A DNA stretch of 26,804 nucleotides from Clostridia bacterium (GCA_017620115.1 JAFZRB010000076.1:1-26804), one strand, 5' to 3'. Positions 7,453 through 15,129 are shown, counted from the stretch's first letter. Numbers and translations: made by a program. Notes: a model not told the origin generated them from the letters alone.

Positions 7453-8387
7453 CTTTCCTCCGTCAGCTTGATTCGCGGATCGACGAACGCCAGCAGCAGA
7501 TCGCCCAGGAATACGCCCAGGATCGACAGCGCGGCGTACATCAGAACCAGAACCTGCACCAGGTTGTTGTCCTGCCGCTTGATCGCCGTGGTCAGCAGCC
7601 CGCCCGTGCCCGGAATGGCGTACAGCGTCTCGATGATGAGCGAACCGGCCACGATGTTCAGAAGATCGGAGGGCAGGTACGCCGTTATGGGGATCACGGC
7701 GTTGCGGAAGATGTGCTTTCTCAGCACGGCCTTGCGCGAGAGGCCCTTGACCGTGGCGAACTTCACGTAATCCTGATTCTCCTCGTCCACCATGAACCGC
7801 CTGATCCACAGGGCGTACCACGCCACGCTGGAAAGCGACAGGCAGATGATGGGCAGGATCCACGATTTGGCGACATCTTTATCGTAGACCAGCGGCAGAT
7901 TCAGCCAGCGCGACACCCAGATCTGCAAAAAGAACAGATAGATCAGGCTCGGCACCGCGCGAACGAGCAGTATGTAGCCGCTGCCCGCGGCGTCGCCCAG
8001 CCTGTTCTTGTAGCGCACCATCATCATGCCCATCGAAAGCCCCGCGACGATGCCCAGCAGCATGCTCCAGAAGCCCAAAAACGCCGTCGTGGGAATCTTT
8101 TCAGCCATCAGCGTGGCGATGGGCACCTGCGGATACACCGTAATGCTGCGCCCCAGATCGCCGCGCAGCAGGTTTCCGACGAACCGCCCCAGCTGCACAA
8201 ACGGATGATCCAGCAGGCCGAGGTTGCGCAGATAGGCCATGCGCGTGGCTTCGTCCGTCTCCTTGATCATTTCCTGCGGGAAATAGCCGTTCAGCGGCAT
8301 GAACCGCAGCAGCATGAACACGGCGACAAACACGATTATCAGCGTAACTACGGAGCGCAAAAGGCGCTGTAGAATATACCTGACCAT
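7449..8387 (-). CDS. oppB: Opp/Dpp-type peptide ABC transporter permease OppB
   Basis: A 312-residue permease with the classical OppB/DppB start MVRYILQRLLRSVVTLIIVF, the first helix at about residues 10-28, a long extracytoplasmic loop containing DLGRSI, and the permease domain with EAA-like loop at about 206-233 (DYVKFATVKGLSRKAVLRKH). It ends with DPRIKL, as usual for the family. The start at 8387 is chosen by family alignment. The upstream GGAAGG is a modest ribosome binding site, and the longer frame from 8474 would run through the hairpin that separates it from the binding-protein gene. It is the second gene of the importer operon and overlaps oppC. Confidence 0.93.
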   Translation of the reverse strand: MVRYILQRLLRSVVTLIIVFVAVFMLLRFMPLNGYFPQEMIKETDEATRMAYLRNLGLLDHPFVQLGRFVGNLLRGDLGRSITVYPQVPIATLMAEKIPTTAFLGFWSMLLGIVAGLSMGMMMVRYKNRLGDAAGSGYILLVRAVPSLIYLFFLQIWVSRWLNLPLVYDKDVAKSWILPIICLSLSSVAWYALWIRRFMVDEENQDYVKFATVKGLSRKAVLRKHIFRNAVIPITAYLPSDLLNIVAGSLIIETLYAIPGTGGLLTTAIKRQDNNLVQVLVLMYAALSILGVFLGDLLLAFVDPRIKLTEER

Positions 8388-8434
8388 TTCATGCACCTTC
8401 CCCGGAGCGCCTGAACGGCGCCCGTCTGAAAGCG

Positions 8435-8464
8435 AAAAGCTCCGGCCATCGAAACGGCCGGAGC
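8435..8464 (-). terminator. Leaky terminator / stabilising hairpin after oppA
   Basis: Perfect 9-base stem GCTCCGGCC/GGCCGGAGC (8456-8464 with 8439-8447), 8-base loop, then TTTT on the minus strand. It lies between the binding-protein and permease genes. A partial terminator here would give more OppA than membrane subunits, a common arrangement in importer operons. Confidence 0.75.
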
Positions 8465-8477
8465 CTGCGCTCATGCG

Positions 8478-10415
8478 TTATCTGGCGTTCCACTCAGCTT
8501 TCCAGGCCGCGTCCAGCGCCTCGTACTCGGCCGCTGAGATCGGCGTGGTCGCCACCTTGACGCCCTTGAACCGGTCGCTGCCGTAAAGCGCGCGCGGGGC
8601 GGTGTGCGGCACTTCGTAGGTCATGTGATAGCCGCGCAGCGAGGAGATGACGGGAATCATGAAGGCGTTGTCCAGCAGATACGCCTCGGCCTCGGCGAAA
8701 TACTGAAGGCGCTCGTCGAAGGTGGGCGCTTCCAGCGCCTGATCGATGAGCTCGTCGAACTCGGGCACGCTGTAGCAGCCCACGTTCTCGACGCCGTCGG
8801 AGGTGATGCGGGTGAGGATGCCGGAGGGATCGGCGTAGCCGGTGGACAGGGAATCCCAGTAGATATCGTAGTTGAACGGGCCGTCGACGCTGCCGCCAAC
8901 CGTGCCGTAGAAGTCGCCGCTGGTATCGAAGGCCAGCACGACGTCGATGTAGTCCTCGCCGATGGCTTCCTCGACCATGGCCTCGAACAGCTGGGCCAGC
9001 ACGATCTCATCCTCGTCGTCGGTGCCCACATAGATCAGCGTCACGGGCAGCTTGCCGTCCACCTCCGTCTTGATGACGGGCAGGTAGTCCACTTCGCCGG
9101 CGGTCACGCCCTTGATGGTTCCGTCGTCCTCGCACAGCTCGGCGATGGCCGCCTCCATGTAGGCGCGGGCGGCGCCTTCGTCGGCGCTGAAGTCCGCGTT
9201 GGCGATGTCGGCCAGCGGGGCGAGCTGCGTGTAATCAACGCCCTCGGAGTTGAAGATCGCGCCTTCGGCGTTGACGGTGTTGCGCACCAGGCGGCTGGGC
9301 GTCATGGGCTCGCGCAGCGAGGCGAGCGACTCGCGATCCACCGCGGCGCGCAGCGCCCTGCGGAAGTCGACGTTCTGGACGAAGGCGTTGAACTCGGGGT
9401 TCGCGCCCTGGAAGTCCAGCCAGAGGTAGTTCGTGCTGAAGGAGAATTCGTTCGGGATCAGGTAATCCTGCCACTGGCCGCCCTGCAGCGACATGAACGC
9501 CTCGGACTCGACGGAGGTATAATCCAGCTCGCCGCGGATGAACATCTCCAGCGAGGTGGTGCCGTCGGGGATCATCTGATACTCGATGGTGTCCACGGAA
9601 ATCTTGTCGATATCCCAGTAATAGGGGTTCTTGGTGAGCACGATCTTCTTGTCGCGCTCGAAGGAGGACACATAGTACGGGCCGCAGTACAGCAGGTGGG
9701 TGTTATCCACGGCGAAGTCCTCGCCCTGCGCCGTCACATAGTCGTACTCCACGGGCAGCAGCAGCATGCTGCTCTCGACCAGCGAGAGGAAATACGGCGC
9801 GCTGTTGTCCAGCGTGTACTGCACGGTGTACTCGTCCAGCGCCTTCACGCCCACGATCTCGTCGAAGCTCGCGACCAGATCCTCGCGGCTGGTCTCGGTG
9901 TCGTCGCCACAGTCGATGTCGTCCAGGCCCCAGTAGTAGTCGTACAGGCCGGTGATCAGGTTGCGGATCACGCGCAGGGAGTAAGCGCCGTTCAGCGGAT
10001 CGCCGATGTAGCGGATGCCATCCACGAAGTCCTGCGCCGTGAGATCGTATTCGGTCTGCGCGCCGGTGTGGTCGACCCACTTCTGGCCCTGACGGATGTG
10101 GAAGGTCCAGACGGTGTAGTCGTCGTTCACTTCCCAGCTCTCGGCCAGCGCGCCCACGTAATCGCCGTAGATGTCCGGCTCAACCAGGCTGTCGATGCAG
10201 TTCGTGGCGAACTGGCGCACCATGGCGTAGGATGTGGCGTAATAGTTCAGAGAGGGATAGGATGTGGAGAAGGAGCTCTTGTAGACGTTTGCGTACTCCT
10301 TGCCGTCCAGAACGGCCTGCGCGGCGGCCGCCGCGTCCTCCGCGAGCGCCGGTGTCAGCACGCCCGTCAGAATCAGGCACAGCGCCAGGAACAGGGATAA
10401 CATCGACTTCTTCAT
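8478..10415 (-). CDS. oppA: Peptide ABC transporter substrate-binding protein (SBP_bac_5 family)
   Basis: A 645-residue extracytoplasmic binding protein of the oligopeptide/nickel family 5 type. The signal peptide is MKKSMLSLFLALCLILTG...ALA, likely cut after Ala25, with no cysteine lipobox. Family features seen are LAESWEVNDDYTVWTFHIRQ near the N-terminus, LTAQDFVDGIRYIGDP, GPYYVSSFERDKKIVLTKNPYYW in the middle, FRRALRAAVDRESLA, and the late YADPSGILTRI segment. It would capture peptides outside the membrane and deliver them to OppBC. The start at 10415 has AAAGGAG eight bases upstream. It is the first gene after the lysine riboswitch, so expression should fall when lysine is plentiful. The exact cargo cannot be read from sequence, but regulation suggests lysine-rich or lysine-containing peptides. 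Confidence 0.95.
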   Translation of the reverse strand: MKKSMLSLFLALCLILTGVLTPALAEDAAAAAQAVLDGKEYANVYKSSFSTSYPSLNYYATSYAMVRQFATNCIDSLVEPDIYGDYVGALAESWEVNDDYTVWTFHIRQGQKWVDHTGAQTEYDLTAQDFVDGIRYIGDPLNGAYSLRVIRNLITGLYDYYWGLDDIDCGDDTETSREDLVASFDEIVGVKALDEYTVQYTLDNSAPYFLSLVESSMLLLPVEYDYVTAQGEDFAVDNTHLLYCGPYYVSSFERDKKIVLTKNPYYWDIDKISVDTIEYQMIPDGTTSLEMFIRGELDYTSVESEAFMSLQGGQWQDYLIPNEFSFSTNYLWLDFQGANPEFNAFVQNVDFRRALRAAVDRESLASLREPMTPSRLVRNTVNAEGAIFNSEGVDYTQLAPLADIANADFSADEGAARAYMEAAIAELCEDDGTIKGVTAGEVDYLPVIKTEVDGKLPVTLIYVGTDDEDEIVLAQLFEAMVEEAIGEDYIDVVLAFDTSGDFYGTVGGSVDGPFNYDIYWDSLSTGYADPSGILTRITSDGVENVGCYSVPEFDELIDQALEAPTFDERLQYFAEAEAYLLDNAFMIPVISSLRGYHMTYEVPHTAPRALYGSDRFKGVKVATTPISAAEYEALDAAWKAEWNAR

Positions 10416-10501
10416 GAGGTTCACTCCTTTTCTTCTTCCATGACGCTCCCGCGCCATGCTCTGCTGGTGCGCCGTGCCGAGGCGTTCTCCGATACAACAG
10501 A

Positions 10502-10526
10502 AGCGGAAAACAGCTTCCCGCTATTC
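10502..10526 (-). terminator. Riboswitch expression platform (terminator/antiterminator)
   Basis: AGCGGGAA pairs with TTTCCGCT (minus strand, 10522 to 10502) to form a hairpin followed by TTCTGTTGT, a weak terminator. The preceding GAATAGCG (10519-10526) is also exactly complementary to the 3' strand of riboswitch helix P1 (CGCTATTC). The two structures exclude each other, as expected for lysine-dependent attenuation. Confidence 0.65.
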
Positions 10527-10557
10527 TCCGCCTGAATCCATATACAGATACAGCTGC

Positions 10558-10723
10558 GAATAGCGCTCCATGGCCCGGCCACGACAGTCTGGGGGATATT
10601 CTCCCGTCAGCCCAACGCGGATTTCCTGCCGGGGAAACCGCGTTTCGGCGGCATCCCCTTTCGCAGGAACCTGCGCTCCGGCCGAGCAGCTCCTGTTACT
10701 GATGTTTGCCGCGCCTCTATTCC
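10558..10723 (-). ncRNA. Lysine riboswitch (L box)
   Basis: All parts of the lysine aptamer are visible on the minus strand. P1 pairs GAATAG (10717-10722) with CTATTC (10558-10563). The conserved AGAGGCGCG, AGTA and GGAG core is present. P2 pairs GCGGCA (10707-10712) with TGCCGC (10648-10653). The core GAAAGGGGATGCCGCCGAA follows, then P3 AACGCGG/CCGCGTT (10638-10644 with 10614-10620), P4 around GGGA/TCCC, ACTGTC, P5 TGGC/GCCA (10571-10581) and the 3' core GGAGCGCTATTC. The P2 loop GCCGG (10678-10682) is complementary to the P3 loop CCGGC (10628-10632), the family's kissing-loop contact. It binds lysine and turns the downstream operon down. Confidence 0.95.
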
Positions 10724-10740
10724 GTTCAAATGAATTGAAC
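10724..10740 (-). other. 5'-terminal stem-loop of oppA mRNA
   Basis: GTTCAA (10735-10740) and TTGAAC (10724-10729) can pair around a 5-base centre, exactly at the predicted 5' end of the transcript and just before riboswitch helix P1. It may protect the mRNA end or be an operator at +1. Function is inference. Confidence 0.4.
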
Positions 10741-10746
10741 AGCATC

Positions 10747-10774
10747 ATTATACACCCTCGCCGGGTATTGTCAA
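10747..10774 (-). promoter_or_regulatory. Consensus promoter of peptide transporter operon
   Basis: Perfect TTGACA (10769-10774) and perfect TATAAT (10747-10752) separated by 16 bases. The expected start near 10740 gives a leader of about 325 bases that holds the lysine riboswitch. Confidence 0.9.
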
Positions 10775-10846
10775 GGGGCGACCGGTTAAATATGTACGCG
10801 GCGGTCTGTTGGCGTCAAACATCAGCCGGCCCTGGCCGCCTTAGCC

Positions 10847-11596
10847 TCATTTATCGCGATGGCCTTCCCTTCTCAACTCCCCGAGGCATTTCGTTAACGC
10901 TGCCTCGAGGAAAGCCATTGTCTCTTCCGCGGCGGCCTTTCCCATTTCCGCGCTGGCGTATTTTCTTGGATCATCGCCGTTGACGCCCTCGAGCCGCGCG
11001 TCTGTTTCCTGAGGCAGGGCGGACATATTCACCAATTGAGGATAATAATGCATCATGATTGAGGTTTCATTGGCAGCGGCGTGATCGCTCTGATAGCCGT
11101 ATTGCGCCTGCTCAAAAACGGCGCGAACCAGCATCAGGCCATACTTTTCCCGCGCGAAGGGAATCTGACGCTGAAACGCCTGATTGGCCGGGCCGTGGCC
11201 ATGGCCCACCACGATCCTGAATCCGGCGCGGGCCAGCTGCGCCATGACCGCATCCAGCAGCGCGTCATAAAGGGAATCACTGACATAATAAGCCGACCCC
11301 GGGAGCTGTCGGGGCGCTTCCCGGGCGGGACGGGACCAAAAATCCATGCCGATATAGGTTTTGCCCTCGTATTCCATGGTCTTGTCCGGGGCGACAAACA
11401 GCATGGGCATAACAATGCCGCCTACGCGCCGCGCCATGTCGCAAAACAACGCTCTGCTTTGCAGCCCGTCCGAGCCCAAAGGCAGATGAGGGCCATGCCA
11501 TTCAAGTGTCCCCAGGGGCAAATATGCAATGGGCGCCTGATTCAGCCTTGACAGAAATTCTGACGGACGCAGTTCTTCATATAACACGCTTTCCAT
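10847..11596 (-). CDS. Creatininase-family amidohydrolase
   Basis: A 249-residue protein of the creatininase (creatinine amidohydrolase) superfamily, the usual length. The metal-site motif PLGTLEWHGPHLPLGSD is at residues 27-43 (Glu32, His34 and Asp43 likely ligands), and the second motif GHGHGPAN at 131-138 stands in for the usual GHGGN. A DHAAANETS segment follows at 171-179. Members cleave cyclic amides or process peptides or cyclic ketones, so the family does not fix the substrate. The start at 11596 has GGAGG nine bases upstream. It lies 99 bases downstream of the metallo-beta-lactamase-fold gene in the same direction, probably in one operon. The changed second metal motif may alter specificity. 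Confidence 0.88.
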   Translation of the reverse strand: MESVLYEELRPSEFLSRLNQAPIAYLPLGTLEWHGPHLPLGSDGLQSRALFCDMARRVGGIVMPMLFVAPDKTMEYEGKTYIGMDFWSRPAREAPRQLPGSAYYVSDSLYDALLDAVMAQLARAGFRIVVGHGHGPANQAFQRQIPFAREKYGLMLVRAVFEQAQYGYQSDHAAANETSIMMHYYPQLVNMSALPQETDARLEGVNGDDPRKYASAEMGKAAAEETMAFLEAALTKCLGELRREGHRDK

Positions 11597-11695
11597 GTTC
11601 TTTTCCCTCCCGATACAACTCATTCCCGGTTGAAATGCCTTATACACCGAAAAATGTGAAACGTCGATTCAGCGATATGCAAAGGTCGTTTTCAG

Positions 11696-12496
11696 TTACG
11701 AACGCACCCTTGAGGGCATATACTGCAGCACAGCCCGGCCATAGCTGGCGCGGAGCGGAGGTTCGGGTTCCAGAATGATATCCGCGTCGCTGGGCTGACC
11801 AATGATTTTTCCGCAAAGGACCTGATCCACCAGATCGATCAAATCGCACAGCCACCCAAGGCTTAACGGATTATATGGCATCAGAGGAGAATCAAAGCAC
11901 TGCCTCGCATGACCGCCCAGCAGCCGCATACGCCCGCCGCGTTCGACGATCCAACGCAGCAGTTTCAGAAGAGAGGGATAGTACCGGTCAAGCGGAAGGG
12001 CGCTGGGCCACTGCATCCATACATCGTTGCCGCTGCCAACAGCGTCGCCTGTAAACAGGTGATCGCCCTCTTTTTCCCAAAGGACGATGCTTCCCGGCGT
12101 GTGGCCGGGAACCTCCAGCGCCTCCAGGGTTCTATTGCCCAGATCAATCACCGCGCCTGTGCGGATATCCTTTGTTTGACGCAGGTTCAGCTGTTTGTCC
12201 TCCATCATCAACCGCAAAAAGCTGTCCGGCAATTCGAATTCACGGTGATTCATGTACACTTCGTCGAATTCGTCCATGTGATAAATATGATCGCTGTGCG
12301 CGTGGGTGAGAATCAGCAGAAGGGGTTTCTGCGTGTATTGACGAATGAGAGGCATGATCCTGCGCCCGGGCGTGCAGCCGGTATCGATGACGGCCGCGCG
12401 TTCATCGCCATCCACGATGTAGAAAGTATGCCCGCTGCTGTTGGTAACACTGTAGATACCCTGTGCGACCATCAGAACAGCAAATTCCGTATCCAT
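11696..12496 (-). CDS. Metallo-beta-lactamase-fold metal-dependent hydrolase
   Basis: A 266-residue MBL-fold hydrolase. The metal-binding motif THAHSDH is at residues 64-70, the second-site residues are GHTPGS (His132) and FTGDAV (Asp151), and LLGGHARQ (His196) supplies the last ligand. IDTGC and GSIVLW give the usual beta-sandwich framework. No signal peptide is seen, so it is cytoplasmic. The family covers lactonases, thioesterases and others, and no particular substrate can be read off. The start at 12496 is preceded by GGAGGTG. It is the first gene of an operon with the creatininase-like enzyme, behind a promoter flanked by a long inverted repeat. Confidence 0.9.
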   Translation of the reverse strand: MDTEFAVLMVAQGIYSVTNSSGHTFYIVDGDERAAVIDTGCTPGRRIMPLIRQYTQKPLLLILTHAHSDHIYHMDEFDEVYMNHREFELPDSFLRLMMEDKQLNLRQTKDIRTGAVIDLGNRTLEALEVPGHTPGSIVLWEKEGDHLFTGDAVGSGNDVWMQWPSALPLDRYYPSLLKLLRWIVERGGRMRLLGGHARQCFDSPLMPYNPLSLGWLCDLIDLVDQVLCGKIIGQPSDADIILEPEPPLRASYGRAVLQYMPSRVRS

Positions 12497-12553
12497 TCTG
12501 GCACCTCCATGTCTTCTGCGACACACCGGCAGAACCCACCACGAACCAATGGA

Positions 12554-12584
12554 AAGCAAGGTCATTCTACCACCGACCTTGCTT
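12554..12584. promoter_or_regulatory. Perfect inverted repeat overlapping promoter (candidate operator)
   Basis: AAGCAAGGTC (12554-12563) and GACCTTGCTT (12575-12584) are exact reverse complements with 11 bases between them, so the half-site centres are 21 bases apart, two turns of the helix. The spacer contains the -10 box of the minus-strand promoter. This is the geometry of a repressor site; no regulator gene is adjacent. Confidence 0.65.
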
Positions 12585-12593
12585 CCCCATCAA
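12564..12593 (-). promoter_or_regulatory. Promoter of MBL-fold/creatininase operon
   Basis: -35 TTGATG (12588-12593), an 18-base spacer, -10 TAGAAT (12564-12569) with an upstream TG (extended -10). The predicted start falls inside the downstream arm of the inverted repeat. Confidence 0.65.
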
Positions 12594-12834
12594 GAGAAAG
12601 GAAGGTTAAGCACAGATATTTACGCCGAAATAACGAACGGCATGACTCATGAAACGGGACGGGGCGTCATCCCATAAGCGTTATCCGTCTGTTCTCAGGA
12701 TATGCCAACGTTATTCATATACAGGATCGGCTTTGGGGCGTTTCCGGAAGTCCTGCCCGTCCTCGTCATATCTCCGCAACAGATTATTAAGCGATTTGTC
12801 TCCGCCGGTTTGGCTGAAACACCTCCCCCGCGTA

Positions 12835-12843
12835 TGCTATAAT
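12835..12843 (+). promoter_or_regulatory. Extended -10 promoter of amidohydrolase gene
   Basis: TGCTATAAT is a perfect extended -10 element, 78 bases before the start codon. The -35 (about 12815-12820, TGAAAC) is weak, as is tolerated with an extended -10. Confidence 0.65.
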
Positions 12844-12920
12844 TGAACCGGCCGTTCAGCCGCATGACCGCCGCGGATGGTTAACAGATGGATGATTGGC
12901 AGACCGGAGGAGAGAACAGG

Positions 12921-14183
12921 ATGACTGACTTCAATCGACTCTATGAAGAGATTCGCAGTTTTCTGGACGATCTTTGGGTTGTGGATACCCATGAACACAT
13001 CGCCGCATACAAGACCCAGGCGCATCTGGATTATCTGAGAACGACAATCAACACCTACGCGCGAATGGATCTGTATTCCGCGGGCATGTCGCGGGAGACG
13101 CTGGCCAGGGCGATGGATCCTTCCCTGCCGGTCATGGAACGATGGCTTCTGTGCGAGCCATACTGGAAAGCGTGCCGGAACACCGGCTATATACGCATGC
13201 ACGAACGCGCGGCGCGAGAGATATACGGCGTGGCCGAAATCAGCCGGGAAACCATCGAGACGATCAGCGCGCAGTTTGCCGCACGGGACGCCGCGCTGAG
13301 TTATTGCGAAGGGCTGGAACGCGCCAAAATACTGTGCGCGATCGTGGATTCTGATATGGATTGCGATCGCCGTCATCTGCGCCCCGCATTCAGGCTGGAG
13401 GAGTTTGTGGAACGGATCGAAATCGAAGCCGTCCGAAAAGCTCTTGGAGCCCCCATCCATACTTTTATCGACTGGCTGGACGCCTGCGAAGAGATGATTC
13501 GCCTTTACTGCGGCGCAGGCGCTGTCGCCTTCAAAACCACCATAGCCACCGATCGCAGTCTGAACATCGGTTACGGCAGCTATGCCGAGGCGGAGGAGAG
13601 CTTCGTCCGTTCGCTTCGCGAAGACGGAGAATATCTTCCGCCCTCCTCAGCCTATCAGGATTTCATGTTCCGCCATGTGCTTAGCCGCGTTCAGCGGCAC
13701 GGCCTGCCGGTACAGATGCATACCGGCATGGCCGCGAGCAATGGAAATGTCATACCCAACGGCAATCCCCTTCAACTGTGCCCGCTCTTCATGGAATACC
13801 GGGATCTGAATTTTGTGATCATGCACATGGGTTATCCGTATCAGCTGGAGATCGGCTCGCTGGGCAAGATGTTCCGGAACGTTTATCTGGATCTGAGTTG
13901 GGCTTACCTGCTCTCGCCAAACGGCGCGAAAGCGGCGCTGAGCGAATGGCTGGACAGCGTGCCCGCCACGAAGATCATGGCGTTTGGCGGCGATTGCGGG
14001 CATGAGGATCATGTGTATGCTCATCTGATGACGGCCAAAGACACAGTGAGCCGGGCGCTGGCGGACAAAGTAGAAAAGGGCTGCTTCGATATTGATCACG
14101 CAAAATGGATCGCCGAACAAATCTTTTTGACGAACCCCTATCGCGTCTTTCAGCTCGAAAAGGCCGGCGTGCGGAAAGAATGA
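12921..14183 (+). CDS. TIM-barrel amidohydrolase-superfamily protein
   Basis: A 420-residue metal-dependent hydrolase of the amidohydrolase (amidohydrolase_2/uronate isomerase-like) superfamily. The first-strand metal motif DTHEH is at residues 22-26, a lysine in AFKTT (205) could be the bridging residue, VQMHTG has His267, VIMHMG has His302, and the last-strand Asp is in FGGDCGHED (358). The set of ligands expected for a TIM-barrel amidohydrolase is therefore complete. No signal peptide is seen. The start at 12921 has GGAGGAG eight bases upstream; an earlier ATG at 12888 has no such site. It is transcribed alone, divergently from the MBL-fold operon and convergently with the nitrilase gene. 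The substrate is unknown; hydrolysis or isomerisation of a sugar acid or amide are both possible. Confidence 0.88.
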   Translation: MTDFNRLYEEIRSFLDDLWVVDTHEHIAAYKTQAHLDYLRTTINTYARMDLYSAGMSRETLARAMDPSLPVMERWLLCEPYWKACRNTGYIRMHERAAREIYGVAEISRETIETISAQFAARDAALSYCEGLERAKILCAIVDSDMDCDRRHLRPAFRLEEFVERIEIEAVRKALGAPIHTFIDWLDACEEMIRLYCGAGAVAFKTTIATDRSLNIGYGSYAEAEESFVRSLREDGEYLPPSSAYQDFMFRHVLSRVQRHGLPVQMHTGMAASNGNVIPNGNPLQLCPLFMEYRDLNFVIMHMGYPYQLEIGSLGKMFRNVYLDLSWAYLLSPNGAKAALSEWLDSVPATKIMAFGGDCGHEDHVYAHLMTAKDTVSRALADKVEKGCFDIDHAKWIAEQIFLTNPYRVFQLEKAGVRKE

Positions 14184-14184
14184 A

Positions 14185-14209
14185 CGGCGGCCGCGTCGTC
14201 TCGCCGCCG
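14185..14209. other. GC-rich hairpin between convergent genes
   Basis: CGGCGGC (14185-14191) and GCCGCCG (14203-14209) pair perfectly around 11 bases, in the 38-base gap between two convergent genes. No T run follows on either strand, so termination is possible but weak. Confidence 0.4.
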
Positions 14210-14221
14210 ACACGCCATGTC

Positions 14222-15106
14222 TTACGGGCGATAGTCGGGACGAATGAACGGCTCGCGCTTTTCTTCTGAGACGAGCATGCCGTATTTGCGCGGATGCCGG
14301 TAGGCGTTGCCGTGAATCTCGCGGCGACGGTAGTCGCGTATATCGTCGATCGGAAAATCGGCGAGATAAATGCCCTCCCGCTGCCCGGCTTCAATGATAA
14401 GGGAGTCGTGCGAACCGTCTTCATTGGGCATGTAGGCCATCCCGTCGAACGCGGTGGAATGGCCGTTGCAGTCCGGATGCCCGGCTGGGTAATTGACCGT
14501 CGCGATGCCGACCATGTTTTCGTAGGCGCGCGCGCGAAGCTGAGACAGGCGGTTGATCTCCATGGGACAGGCGTTGGGAACGAGAATGATTTCTGCGCCT
14601 TTGAGCATCAGGATCCGCGCGCTCTCCGGCTGCTCGCGGTCGTAACAGATCATCGCGCCGATTTTGACGCTGCCGCCCTGCGTATCCAGATCCGCCACGT
14701 AAAAATCATCGCCCGGCGTCAAAACCCGCTCTTCTTCGGAAAAATCGCAGGTATGCACTTTGGCGTAACGCAGAACCAGGCTGCCGAAACGGTCGAACAG
14801 GAATAACGTATTGCGCGGCGACGGGTCATAGGCTTCCAGCGCCGTAACCCCAATCGCCATATTCAGCTCGGAAGCGAGCTTTGCGAACTGCCGAATAAAC
14901 GGACTGTCAGCGCGGACGGCCGCGCTTTCAAGCGCTTCCGTTGTTTTCGGAATATCGTATCCGGTCGACCACATTTCAGGAAACAGCGCGATATCCGCGC
15001 CGGCGGCCTTCGCTTTCCGGCACGCTTCCATTCCTTTATCCGCGTTCTCCTGAAGAGAATTGCCGGGAAGCAGCTGGAGAAGCGCCACCTTCAGACTATT
15101 CTTCAT
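14222..15106 (-). CDS. Carbon-nitrogen hydrolase (nitrilase superfamily)
   Basis: A 294-residue nitrilase-superfamily amidase with the complete catalytic triad: Glu44 in LFPEMW, Lys116 in RYAKVH, and Cys154 in ICYDRE, followed by the usual ILVPNACP. Such enzymes hydrolyse amides, carbamoyl groups or nitriles in the cytoplasm; the substrate is not evident. The start at 15106 gives the standard family N-terminus (KVALLQL). The ribosome binding site is distant (GAGGAG about 13 bases upstream). It begins 23 bases after the Gfo/Idh/MocA gene in the same direction, so the two are very probably one operon and may act on the same compound. Confidence 0.92.
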   Translation of the reverse strand: MKNSLKVALLQLLPGNSLQENADKGMEACRKAKAAGADIALFPEMWSTGYDIPKTTEALESAAVRADSPFIRQFAKLASELNMAIGVTALEAYDPSPRNTLFLFDRFGSLVLRYAKVHTCDFSEEERVLTPGDDFYVADLDTQGGSVKIGAMICYDREQPESARILMLKGAEIILVPNACPMEINRLSQLRARAYENMVGIATVNYPAGHPDCNGHSTAFDGMAYMPNEDGSHDSLIIEAGQREGIYLADFPIDDIRDYRRREIHGNAYRHPRKYGMLVSEEKREPFIRPDYRP

Positions 15107-15129
15107 CTATTTCTACACGCTCCTCGCTT

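Larger units (their letters stand above)
12497..12920. other. Divergent intergenic region between hydrolase operons
   Basis: It holds the promoter and operator-like inverted repeat of the MBL-fold operon (12554-12593) and, at the far end, the promoter and ribosome binding site of the amidohydrolase gene. Between about 12600 and 12815 I see no clear signal. A 41-codon minus-strand frame without a start (stop at 12711-12713) looks protein-like but is too short to call. Confidence 0.6.

Noticed and set aside
8604..10400. 598-codon plus-strand open frame opposite oppA
   Set aside because: Shadow of the oppA coding strand. Its Val/His/Gly/Gln-rich sequence without domains is expected from the codon bias of oppA.
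10521..10748. 75-codon minus-strand frame in the oppA leader
   Set aside because: It coincides with the lysine riboswitch and overlaps the promoter -10 at its start, so it would begin before the transcript does. Its sequence is explained by RNA structure.
12711..12836. Minus-strand frame of about 41 codons with hydrophilic, protein-like composition (ends RPKADPVYE)
   Set aside because: No start codon or ribosome binding site, bounded by a stop upstream, and no recognisable family. Perhaps a gene remnant, but unsupported.
12649..12846. 65-codon plus-strand frame before the amidohydrolase
   Set aside because: No ribosome binding site, unlike neighbouring genes in composition, and it overlaps the amidohydrolase promoter.
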